The notes below the pieces were generated by a model, which ran no database searches, was not told the origin of the DNA, and saw only the letters and a list, made by a program, of their open reading frames with translations. Of a DNA stretch of 64,000 bases, positions 1 through 9,992 are shown one piece after another. Source of the stretch: Powellomyces hirtus (Eukaryota > Chytridiomycota > Chytridiomycetes > Spizellomycetales > Powellomycetaceae); assembly GCA_025526995.1 (NCBI GenBank), contig JAHLKG010000013.1, positions 62,001 to 126,000 on the forward strand, read 5' to 3'. Both the position numbers and the translations under genes were made by a program. Positions within the stretch are counted from its first letter, which is position 1. Each line of letters opens with the position of its first letter.

Positions 1-1317
1 GAGAGTGAGTTTGCCTTTATTCTGGTCCTAGCCTTTCTGCTATTGCTAATGGGTTTCCATGTAGTTGACAAGCTCGGCCGCGGACATCAAGGAGATCCCG
101 CCTCAGCGCTGTTAGAGCTTCTCGACCCTGAACAGAACAACTCATTCCTGGACCACTACATGGACGTCCCACTCGACCTCTCCAAAGTGCTGTTCGTCTG
201 CACAGCGAACATGCTTGAAACAATTCCTGCTCCCCTCCTCGACCGGATGGAAGTCATCCGTCTGTCTGGTTACGTTGCCGAAGAGAAGGTCGCGATTGCT
301 GAAAAGTACCTAGCACCCGCTGCTCGCGAGGCCGCCGGCGTCAAAGACGAAGACATCAACTTGTCTCCCGAAGCCATCGAAACCCTCATCCGATACTACT
401 GCCGCGAAAGCGGGGTTCGTAACTTGAAGAAGCATATTGACAAAATCTTCCGGAAAACGGCTCTCAAGATTGTCCAGGAGGAACGACCACAGCTGGCCGA
501 AGGCGAAGTTGCGGCATCCTCTGGAACAAAATATGCCGTGACGGCCGAAAATCTGAAGGACTACGTGGGTAGCCCCATCTTCACTTCGGACCGGATGTAC
601 GATCAGACCCCTCCCGGTGTGGTGATGGGGCTCGCTTGGACTTCTATGGGTACGTGTGATGACACGTTTGACCAGTTTTTATGCCATCCTAATTGACCAC
701 TTCTTTGGTCTGCTCATCAAAGGAGGATCGGCGTTGTACATTGAGTCGGTACTTGAATCTACCATCACCGAATCGAGCAAGCCGGCTTTCCATCGTACGG
801 GACAAATGGGCGACGTAATGAAGGAAAGTTCAACGATTGCCTACACATATGCCAAGTCCTTGATGGCGCGACGGTTCCCGGAAAACACTTTCTTTGAAAA
901 GGCCCAGGTGCATCTGCATGTACCGGAAGGCGCTACTCCCAAGGACGGTGAGTAATACAAAGGCCATAGGTGTCATCTTGCAACTAGCTCTCACTCAATA
1001 GGGTGTCCGTTTTTTGTCTAGGTCCCTCCGCTGGCAGCACAATGGTCTCCTCGCTACTCTCTCTCGCCCTCAACCGACCATTGATCCAAAACGTTGCCAT
1101 GACGGGTGAAATCACCCTCACCGGCAAGATCCTCAAAATCGGCGGCGTCAAGGAAAAGACCATGGCCGCCAAACGCTCTGGCGTCACCACCATCATCTTC
1201 CCCGAAGCCAACCGCGCCGATTGGGAAGAACTCCCGGATTTCATCCGCGCTGACATTGATGTCAAGTTTGTCTCGTGGTATGAGCAGATCTTTGATGTTG
1301 TCTTCCCCGACGCGTAG
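1..1317 (+). CDS. PIM1: Mitochondrial Lon protease, C-terminal part (5' truncated by window)
   Basis: ATP-dependent Lon (PIM1/LONP1) degrades misfolded proteins in the mitochondrial matrix. The part present holds the end of the AAA+ module (Walker B flank, [20 protein letters not shown]), the sensor region (VLFVCTAN) and the whole proteolytic domain. The catalytic Ser lies in DGPSAG and the Lys in GGVKEK, as in the Ser-Lys dyad of the family. Coding segments that keep the frame are 1-4, 65-649, 723-947 and 1022-1317. The introns are 60-74 bp, and the first one splits the Ile codon of the Walker B IDEID, of which only the E and the first base of I lie inside the window. The stop is TAG at 1315-1317. 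The N-terminal domain and Walker A lie upstream of the window. The mitochondrial assignment is from family similarity, since the targeting peptide is not visible. Confidence 0.95.
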
Positions 1318-2576
1318 CAGGGCACTGATGTGCACAACTATGCGGTTGTCATCACTCTGTCACCCGAACCTCCCCCGCACCCCATACATACACGCATTAT
1401 ACTTAAAATCCTTAAATGTAACTGCCGCAATGCAGTAAAGATGGATCAAGTGCAGCGGCATCCATCCTGCCAACGTTAGCTGTCTCAGGCCGATTCTATG
1501 GCAAAACGATTTTTGTTTTGCCAACAATGATTGATATGAAAGACAAAGCACAGAAACTGGACGGTGGTGATGCATAGAAAGAATTACATTCAACTATGAC
1601 TCAAGGATGTAATCGCAATGACAACTTCATCTGACACCCACTGTCGACCTCGACATTTCGAGCGTGACTAGAATCACAGCAAATGCGGAGCAGGGTAGGG
1701 GCCCCAACTCGCATAGGGGTTTTCGTAGCCTTCAACATCTCACCCCCTTCTCCTGGAAGTCAGCCATCTGCGATGGTCGGGTTTCAGACTCCCTTGGGGA
1801 ATGGGTCGGCCGACTTGCAGTACATGTGGCGGGGGCCGAGTCCACTATCCCAGTTGCTTCCTCCCTCCGCCCGCCCAACCCTCCCGCCCCCGCTCACCGG
1901 CCCAATGAGGGGTGGGGACGAGAAGAAGGAGCATCCGTTGTCCACAGGAACGATGAAATGTCAAGATTACTAGAGCGCTATCCAGTTTATGTGGAACTAA
2001 TCAAAGACATGTTATGTAGCACCCTAGTCTCTTCACCGCCACCATCCTGGCCAACATGCTCGCCAGCTTTAAGGTCAAACTCTTCAACGGTACCTCTGTT
2101 GCGGATCTGATTATCCGCAACGAGGTCGCCGCTGGTGTTGTCACCACCGTGGGGTGTATTTTTCTTTTTTTTTGTTTCTGGTAACAATTTAATGTCAACC
2201 GTCCATTTGTCCACTTTTCTCATTGCACAGTAACCACATAAATGTTAACATATAGACACAATGGCACATACACATTGTAGATGTCGTCTAAACTGTCCCG
2301 CCAGCAGCGTTGCACTACCAGTTCCAGCACCATGCTGTGGTATACCAGCACACCCTTTCCCTAGCTGTTGTCCGAAGCGATCTTCCTCTCAGGAGCATAT
2401 TGAGCCCCGAGAGGTGCGGCGAAGGCGCACAGCAAGGGTCCCCGCGAAAGTGCTTACTATTGGTAAGGGTTAGGGTTAGTGCTAACCCTAAGTGCTACTA
2501 CTACCAGTGGTGGCTCATTATATTCAGAGTATATTATGGTGAAACCGCCACATTTAAAGCGTCCTTGCTTTACGAG
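1318..2576. other. Intergenic, convergent 3' ends of Lon and gamma-glutamyltransferase
   Basis: No convincing coding sequence. Open frames here are short and lack family resemblance. The stretch holds a T-rich tract near 2160-2175 and a telomere-like palindrome at 2464-2491, listed separately. Confidence 0.6.
2464..2491. repeat. Interstitial telomere-like motif in head-to-head orientation
   Basis: Two TTAGGG-type units are followed at once by the complementary CCCTAA unit. Bases 2470-2479 (TTAGGGTTAG) and 2482-2491 (CTAACCCTAA) form a perfect 10-bp palindrome separated by TG. TTAGGG is the common fungal telomere repeat. The array is far too short to be a working telomere. Confidence 0.7.
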
Positions 2577-4367
2577 TCAGAGCGCCGCGCCTCTGGCAGA
2601 CAATTGACGGATCTCGGCGGCGGCCAGGAAAGTCCCGTTGCGGAACCGCTGCACTCCTTGGGCAGTGCTCTGGCCCGGAGCAACGTAAGTTGTGATGTGT
2701 CCTTTCTCCTTTAAACTTGAGGCGGTGGCATTGTCAAACCCTTGAAAGCCCGGAATGCTGGGTTCAGCCCATTCGAGGGATGTGACGTTGGGCTGTAACT
2801 GGTTATGAATTCGAGGAGCGTTTATGGATTGCTGAAGGTCGAGTTGCCCGTCAGATGCCAGCACGCGGTACACGTTCTGCAGGACAGCCGTGATGATGCG
2901 GGATCCGCCTGCGGACCCAGTGGCAAGTTCCAACGCTCCAGTTTCCAAATTCTCGACGATGACGGGTGACATGGAGCTGAGCGGTCGTTTCCCCGGACGG
3001 ATAAAGTTTGCCTTGGTAGGAACGTACCCGTAATAGTTCTTGGTGAGAGGAGACGAAAAGTCATCCATGGTATTATCGAGAATGATTCCATCGGGTGTCA
3101 TGATCTGCGATCCCCAGAACGTGTTGACAGAAGTTGTCAGTGTGATGGCCATGCCGGTGCTGTCGACAGCGGATATGTGAGAGGTGCCAGAGTCGGACAA
3201 CACTTCGCTATTCGACGGATTGTACAGTTCGATGGGGTGGGTGGCATTATCAAGGATTTTGCCACTCTTCTCCTTTGCGTACGCTGGAAGCAGGTATGAT
3301 GCTTGGAGTTTTGTGACGTTGCCGACGAAATCCGGGTCTCCGAAGGTGGTTCGTTCGCCGTAACCAAATTTCATGGCTTCAACAAGACGATGTGCGGTCA
3401 GATTCGTTTTCTGTGAGAAGTCAGCGGCAGGAAATGTGTCGAGTGTCTGTAACGCGGACAAGACAACATTTCCTGAACTGGGTGCTACACTTGCCGTGAC
3501 GCGGTGCTTGCCGGCGTAAGTGATGTTGTTAGGCTTCCTCCACTGAAGGACATAGTCTGTCAAATCCTGCCCCGTCATAATGCCGCCGCGAGCCTGCACA
3601 GCAGCGACGGTGGTTCTTGCCAGTTCACCATTGTAAAACACGTCAGGGCCACCCTTCGCAATTTTGTCAAGAGTAATGGCATATCGCTTGTTGCGGATCC
3701 ACTCTCCTTCACCCTTAGCGGTTCCGTTTGGACAATACACTTCCCGCCATATCGGATCTGCGCAAAGGAACGGGTACTTTTTGGCGTTGATCGCGACTGA
3801 GAGCTGATTACCAATCTTGAATCCATTCCGGTTGAGTTCAATCGCTGGCTTGAAGAGTTCCTTCCACGAGAGCTTTCCATACTGCCTGTGCAGATCCTCC
3901 CATGCACGTAGTTCACCAGGGATGGCGACGGCTAACCCACCGACTATTGACGCAGTCGGATTTGTGTTGTTCGAGAACATGGTCTCGTTCGAGGCAGCAG
4001 GGGCAGTCTCACGGAAATCAAACATGCGTTTCGTCCCATCTGCAGTTCGTATCAGGCCAAATCCACCTCCACCGATGCCAGAATGAAATGCCGCCAAACT
4101 ACCGACGCAAAGCGAGGCTCCAATGGCAGCGTCAGCCGCACTCCCGCCTTTCTTCAACAAATCAACACCCACGTTCGAGCACACGTCGACCTCGGTTACA
4201 ACGGCACCCTTGTTTCCCGTCACTGGATATTCTGGAGCTCGGCCTTGTGATCCGGCATTACGATAGGATTTGTGACAGACATCGCCTTGGGGCCCATGGA
4301 TAGGGGCAGCGATCGCCGAAGACGCAGCGACAAGGATTACGGGAACCAGGTGGACGTGAAAAATCAT
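2577..4367 (-). CDS. Secreted gamma-glutamyltransferase
   Basis: Single-exon 596-residue enzyme that cleaves or transfers the gamma-glutamyl group of glutathione. Residues 1-21 are a signal peptide (hydrophobic VILVAASSAIAA), so the protein should enter the secretory pathway and act outside the cell or in the vacuole. The body shows the GGT hallmarks: a GGSAADAAI block near residue 75, the IGGGGFGLI block near 100, the SGTSHISAVD segment whose Thr is the expected self-cleavage and catalytic residue, and the GSAGGSRIITAVLQN segment of the small subunit. Length fits the family (about 570-600). The start codon is the first ATG ahead of the signal peptide. It could take part in scavenging glutathione or in detoxification. 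Confidence 0.95.
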   Translation of the reverse strand: MIFHVHLVPVILVAASSAIAAPIHGPQGDVCHKSYRNAGSQGRAPEYPVTGNKGAVVTEVDVCSNVGVDLLKKGGSAADAAIGASLCVGSLAAFHSGIGGGGFGLIRTADGTKRMFDFRETAPAASNETMFSNNTNPTASIVGGLAVAIPGELRAWEDLHRQYGKLSWKELFKPAIELNRNGFKIGNQLSVAINAKKYPFLCADPIWREVYCPNGTAKGEGEWIRNKRYAITLDKIAKGGPDVFYNGELARTTVAAVQARGGIMTGQDLTDYVLQWRKPNNITYAGKHRVTASVAPSSGNVVLSALQTLDTFPAADFSQKTNLTAHRLVEAMKFGYGERTTFGDPDFVGNVTKLQASYLLPAYAKEKSGKILDNATHPIELYNPSNSEVLSDSGTSHISAVDSTGMAITLTTSVNTFWGSQIMTPDGIILDNTMDDFSSPLTKNYYGYVPTKANFIRPGKRPLSSMSPVIVENLETGALELATGSAGGSRIITAVLQNVYRVLASDGQLDLQQSINAPRIHNQLQPNVTSLEWAEPSIPGFQGFDNATASSLKEKGHITTYVAPGQSTAQGVQRFRNGTFLAAAEIRQLSARGAAL

Positions 4368-5729
4368 TGTTGATAATTTGTCCGTATCGTCCCGACGACG
4401 AAGTCCAGTAACGGTGATGTGGTTGTTACAGTACGGAAGACAATTAGTGCACGGCGCGAGTCACAACTAGACTAAAGGAGACGATGATAGTTCTACTGTA
4501 AGCGGACAGTTATTTTGTAAATCCCTTTTGCCCTCGACGTGCTGGCGCCGTTGCGCGTTATCGACATCAACACTTGCGCAAAGTCCGATTGCGTGCTTAC
4601 TATGGCTTATGGGGCCTCTGCGCGCCGACGACAGCCCGCCAGTTCTTCCGCGAGGGTTCCGCGGTGCGACGTCCCCAACGCCCAAAAGCGCGTCTCGCTA
4701 AGCCACACCTGCCTCACCTGCGCCACATCTAGCTGGGACAAAGTGTCATCCATGTCTTGCGATTGTTGAAAGATCGATGTTGGACAATGATACCGTAACA
4801 GTGAGAAAGACTGGGAAAGTTAGCGCATCGGATGCAACTGTTGCTATGTGGGCGTGCGCAGCTATGGAAAATATCACATACTTCTCTCATGTACATAAAG
4901 GGAAAGACCGGTATGAGGCATACCCACTGTACTTTCCCCGGGCTTGATCAAACTGTAATATTGGGAGAAGCGCTACTACGGCAAGGATCATAATAACATG
5001 TCAGTTTACATTTATGGTGGCCTTTCCGTGAAACGTGGTGGATACCGAACTACTTGGCATACATTTCAAATTTGTCTTCATCTGCGCATCTATCCGAAGG
5101 AGCGCGCCAAATGAGCAAGTCAAAAACAAATGGAATCATGGTCCAAGGCACCTAGATACGCTGTACCACCGGACATGCCCCAATCCACTTATGGAAGGCC
5201 AAAAGTATCTTATTCAAAACGGCCGAATCCCTTATCAGTGATATTTCTGCCATCAAGACTGGGCCATCTGAAGTAGTAGGCATCTATCTGCACGCTCAGA
5301 GTGAGTTGATTCAACGCGCGCGTGTGAAAAATGTAGCGATCCTGCTAGGCAAAATCCCATGCACATGAGAATCTCGTGTCCGCTAGGCTGAGCTAGGACC
5401 GGACGCAGAACCTCAGAGGCTCACCTAAAGATTGCGCGAGCGGACATAACGATGTTGCTCAGTACGTGAAACGTACCCGTACACAATCAGAGCGAAGCGA
5501 TGAAATGACGGGGAGGGGCGGAGAAAAGGAGGAAGTGGGAAAGGAAATATGTTGCGGTACAGGTTTTGAGGACCAATTCAAATGGCATTCATGCAATATA
5601 TGACTAGCTGCTTTAAAGGTGGTTACTGAACTCATCTGAGGCCAAAGTATCATCTGATTCCACCGTCGGACATGTTCTATTTAAACTTGCTACACTATTC
5701 TATCTATGATCCAGATGCGGGATGAGAGG
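4368..5729. other. Intergenic, promoter side of gamma-glutamyltransferase
   Basis: About 1.36 kb between the start of the transferase gene and the 3' end of the decayed gene. Short open frames on both strands show no family resemblance and no splice-consistent continuation. I see no RNA gene or repeat. Confidence 0.5.
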
Positions 5730-6982
5730 CTATCTGGCGGGGCAGTTCCACGCTTGGACGTGCTGAAGTTCTGCCCAGGCGTCGACATTGGGATCGGTAG
5801 TTCCAGCCCACTATAACGGAGACGAGCAATATCGTCAGTAACTCATGATGCGCGTCGTAACTGTGGTTAAGTCAGTAAAATTACCTCTTCATTTCCGGAG
5901 TTCCATAAGCCGGCATACCAGGTCATGACCTTGTTGGGAACGGCTGTAAGGCGTTCCAGAGTATCAAGGCCACGAAGCTACACACGACATTGTACGGGCA
6001 CAAGACTTACCGTCCCAGTATTCAGCTGCACCTTCAATTCCCCTATTGTTACTCGCCGAAAATGCAAGGTACCTCCCCAGCTTGCCAGAATATCCAGTAA
6101 TCCGCCAACTCAGCCGCAACGTTCCAGGTCTTGACCTGCGTGGCTCGTGCGCCATACAGGCCGTTGATTACTTGTTGCTTACAGGCTCTCGTAACGGTTT
6201 TGTCGCACCGCCTTGCCAGTAAACTGGATAAGAGCAGAACTTAGTACCTGGCGCAAGCAAGTGACATAAAAAAACCAGGATCAAAACCTACCTCCTGGTC
6301 AACCTCCGCGTTTCCTAGACAGTGTGCACCCGGCCTGCACATTCCGGGTTCCTGAGCTGCGGATTGAAAAACGTCAATCATCACCGTCAAGAGCAACACT
6401 GTCATCGAAAGGTTTCCTGAGACATACCGTAAAGTATGAGACTTTGCCCAAGTCGGGTGCGGGCCTCATCCTCGCTTTGAATGCGACCACATAGTTGGTG
6501 GGGTTCCACGTATTGGTGTCACCGATCCCACTTCAATTGCCTCCTTTGCTGTGGAAGCCAACCCCAGCACCGTTTCTTTGAACGTGGCCCCAGCTTTGAA
6601 TGCCGCTGGGAACTCCGTTGCTGAACGTGGCTCTGTGAAGCAAAGTTAGTACGGTCCCACTGAAGGCGTTTTAACGGGTTACAAGTCCCAACTCACTCGC
6701 CATGGAAAGTGCACCCAGCCAAGTCGTACGGCTGGCCTCGTTTTTTCAACGATTCGCCGTGAGTACCATGATGAGTAGAGTTTACGCCTTGATTGGCGTA
6801 GTACGCGTCCAAGAAGCTGTTGACCGTTGCGCGGATAGCAGCTTTCTCCTCATCCGGGATATTCGCGCCCTTGTAACGCGGGCGGGGCCGATGAAATCAT
6901 CCGAGGAATCCTTTTTCGCCGGGACCGCACCAACAGCGCAGGAGGCGGCCAGGACAAGGGCGACGGTAACAAGTGACTTCAT
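5730..6982 (-). pseudogene. Decayed gene for a secreted protein of unknown family
   Basis: The frame opens with a clear signal peptide (MKSLVTVALVLAASCAVGAV) at 6982. After DDFIG it must shift frame to continue as GANIPDEEKAAIRATVNSF and NSTHHGTHGESLKKRGQPYD. A GT-AG intron then leads to SGIQSWGHVQRNGAGVGF, where the expected Trp of GN(W)SGIGDTNTW is a TGA stop. Further exons read PGMCRPGAHCLGNAEVDQ and, after another frame change, AAEYWD, VPNKVMTWYAGLWNSGNEE and WAGTTDPNVDAWAELQ, ending with TAG at 5730-5732. Splice sites remain recognisable, so the structure is that of a recently broken gene with at least two frameshifts and one nonsense codon. I do not recognise the family. Sequencing error is the alternative but would need several independent errors, while neighbouring genes read cleanly. 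Confidence 0.6.
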
Positions 6983-8714
6983 TGTGCAAGGGCGGATATG
7001 AGCAGTAAGCGAGAGCTAGGCAAAAACAGCAGGCGGTGATTGTAGTTCTTTTTTATACAGTATTCCCTGGTGCAACTATCAACGGAAACCCGAGCCCACT
7101 TTCGAAATAGATACCGTGCATCTCCAGTTGATGTAACTGAAAGGAAAGACAATGAAGAGACTCAGCAGTCTACCATGGCAGAACCGTCAATCGGATGCCG
7201 GATCGTTCGGTTCTCCGCCTACTCCGAGAGTCCATGAAAGTCCTTTCGACTCCTCTGTTCTCAAAATTTACCTCAAATTTCCGTCTGAAGCGCACAGGAC
7301 ACGCGTACGCCGGAAAGACTGTCGGAGGACGAACCGCAACGAGCCTACAGTACGAGGGGCTGAGCCTACTAGGGGCTGGAACTTGGTACCGACCCGGGTG
7401 AAGTGAGTTTGCGGCATTTGGAGGGTTTGGGTCTTGCTAGTGCCTCGTGTCTGGACCTGCGTGGAGGAGGGCGCCTGTCTAACGCGGCTGTATCGAACTC
7501 TCTACAGTACCTTCCGTCCATATTACGGAGTGTCGGAGTGGCTTCTTTCAAATTCCTTTGAATTGTCTTCATGCATGACTCAAACGCGCCCATGTTCGTC
7601 AGTTAGATTTCCAGAGAGAGACATTCCATTGAATGCTTGACTTGCCGCACCAAAGTCACTGGAAGTGACGGCACCCTCGCACGGTGCTCAGAGCCATCCT
7701 GCGACGAAGAAGATTGACGCGTGGTCGCATTCCTAAACAGGACTTGCCGAAAATCTATGTGTACTCTTTGCCTCCAACCTCTCTACGCTGGTATAATTGC
7801 TGCGTTCATAAAATGGATATCATTGCCGATCGCATGACTTTTGGGCACCTCAGAAATATGCAAGGAGTAGGTAAAAGCACGTTTCTACACGCAGTCCAGA
7901 GAAAGTCCGAATCTGCACGAGAGGGTACGGCGCAACTCGCCCGCCTGGACCTCCTTGCTGTCAAAAATTGGACTGCAAATTGGAGCATCAAGCACATCTC
8001 GCGTTGTAGTTGCACCTTTCAAAGTACCGTAACGTTCCGCATGCGTTGTAGCATGGCTGCTGTTTCCAAAAGCAAAGGAGCAGCAAACGCCGCTCCCGTC
8101 GTCCCTTCAAGCTGACTCTGCCCTCAAACCTCAAAACAGTTTCTTCAAAGTTCCACCTTTTCGGGGTACACTGGTGCTGAGAAGCCGGCTCGATAGAATT
8201 ATTGCAGTATTATTCAGAAATTTGAGCATGGAAATTGCCACCAACATCACTGGCTATTCGAAGAGGGGAACCTCCGCGATGGCACCCGTTTCCATGTCCT
8301 TTGTAAACTACACGCTCTGCTTGACCCTGGACGACTCGTCTGCATAATTGGATGACTGATCATTGCGATTCCCCCGAGAGAGAAAAACAAAAGCCACCTT
8401 GCTGACGGTGCTTTTTGAAAGGGTAAGGTTCTTCCTGAAGAAGAAACAGGAGGGGATGCGAGCGAATGCCGCCTTTTATAGCAGAGAACTCGCTTGCAAA
8501 AAAGAATACGGGCACGTGACCAGATTGCGCAGTTGAGCGCAGCAAGTTCCAGCGCATCAGTAAATAGTCGATGATTTATTCTCTGAGATTTTTCTACATG
8601 GAAGGCGTGTTCCTACTCTAATCTAGTTCTGCTTTTCTAAGCAAAAGATATATACCGCGGGTTATGCCCCTACCAAGACAGCGATTAGATGCCAGCATCT
8701 AAACGCTGAATGAT
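6983..8714. other. Intergenic, about 1.7 kb without recognised gene
   Basis: The stretch carries the promoter side of the decayed gene and the 3' side of the LPMO. A 143-codon open frame at 7684-8115 (+) shows no domain, signal peptide or composition that would support it. No RNA gene is seen. Confidence 0.5.
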
Positions 8715-9992
8715 CTAGATGCGCCTAGCATTGCGACGGCGATTCCAGCGACATTTGAGCTTTCCGCAAGATTCAGCCTTCTTGCCGCACTGGGGGGCGA
8801 TATCCTTGCACTTCTGCACCCAGCCATCAGTACGGATGCAGGAGTTGAATGAGTCCCAGCACGCCTGGGTCTCGGCCCAGCATTTGGGCTGCACGACGCC
8901 ACAGCCGGCGCCGGGAGTCGTGGGTGTGGTAGGGGGTTGAGGCGCAGGGGTGGGGGCCTTGGGCGGTTCAGGAGAAGCGGTAGGAGTAGGGACTTTGGGG
9001 GTTTCCTTAGGTTCTTCAGGAGTGGGCTCAGGTGCGTAAGTCGGCTCGGGAGCGTAGGTTGGTTCGGGGGCGGATGTCGGTTCAGGTGCAGATGTAGGTC
9101 CGGGCGCTACAGTGGCTTGAGAGGGCTCGGCAGGGAGGGTAGCAGAAGGAGAAGGTTCCTCGGGCTCCTCAGGAGTGGTTGGCGGAGCGGCGGAACCCTC
9201 ACCCTTGTAGACTGCGGGACCGGCAATCTTGAAGGTCATCTGGCTCTTGGCCTCGTTGGTGTAGAGGTTGACGCGGATGGAGGGCTCATCGGGCTTGGCG
9301 TAGCCGGGAATAGAAGCCAGGAAACCAGCCGCAGGTGTGGCGGTGCCGGTTCCTCCAACCTTGATCTGAGCGCACTCGGGGTAGAACTGGGGTTCGTTGG
9401 TGGAGTGGAGAGCAAGAAGTTCGTGGCGGATAAGATAGTTTCCGGAGGCGATTCCAGCAGGAATCTTGACATCCCATTTAAGAGTATCCTGGATCACACC
9501 GTTGGCCCACTTGCCATCGCCAACGCTTCCAGACAGAAGACCAGCTTCGTCAATCTTGAACCAGCCCTTGGATTTGCCGTCGCAGGTGGCGAACTCGGCA
9601 GGGCACTTGTACATCCATACGGTTACTGGACCAGGAGCGTGGGTCCACTATGTTGCAGATAAGACAAAAGGAATCAGATTTCTGTTTCGACAATGTCAGC
9701 CCCGCGTTTTAGATCTTACCTGTCCCCAAATGGCTGTAACAGTGCTACCAGGCAAAACGGGAGCGCTAAGAGCAGCGGCAGCGTCACCACCGTTGCAGGT
9801 CATGGTGGGCGAAGTAACATCCAGAATAGGATCGTAGCTAGGCCATTTACGCTGGATGGTGGGCACACCGTTATCGTAGTACCCGTTCATTCCGGGGAAT
9901 TGCTTTCCATCAATCACATAGGAAGTGATGGCTCCGTGTGCAGCCACGGAGGAGGCGAACGAAAGAAGGGCGATGGCGGCGGTCACCTTCAT
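8715..9992 (-). CDS. AA9 lytic polysaccharide monooxygenase with eight-cysteine C-terminal module
   Basis: Secreted copper enzyme predicted to cleave cellulose or related glucans oxidatively. Two exons, 9992-9720 and 9647-8715, are joined by a 72-bp intron at a codon boundary and give 401 residues. The signal peptide ends at VAA, leaving His19 (HGAITSYVIDG) as the N-terminal copper ligand. The second His is in WTHAPGPV near residue 94 and the axial Tyr in QFYPECAQI, as in AA9 (GH61). After the catalytic domain (to about residue 240) comes a Pro/Glu/Thr/Ala linker with tandem PEPTYA and PEPTSA units. A module of about 50 residues with eight cysteines and a basic tail follows. The cysteine module is not a fungal CBM1 that I can recognise; a carbohydrate-binding role is inference. 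Confidence 0.93.

Noticed and set aside
1664..2110. 148-codon plus-strand frame after Lon
   Set aside because: No signal, domain or splice continuation; Pro/Ser-rich composition follows local C-rich DNA.
6505..6515. TGA read as Trp (code reassignment)
   Set aside because: Other genes in the window end normally at TGA, and the same gene also carries frameshifts, so decay is simpler.
8937..9662. 241-codon plus-strand frame rich in Gly and Arg
   Set aside because: Mirror of the Pro/Glu/Thr-rich LPMO linker on the opposite strand; composition artefact.
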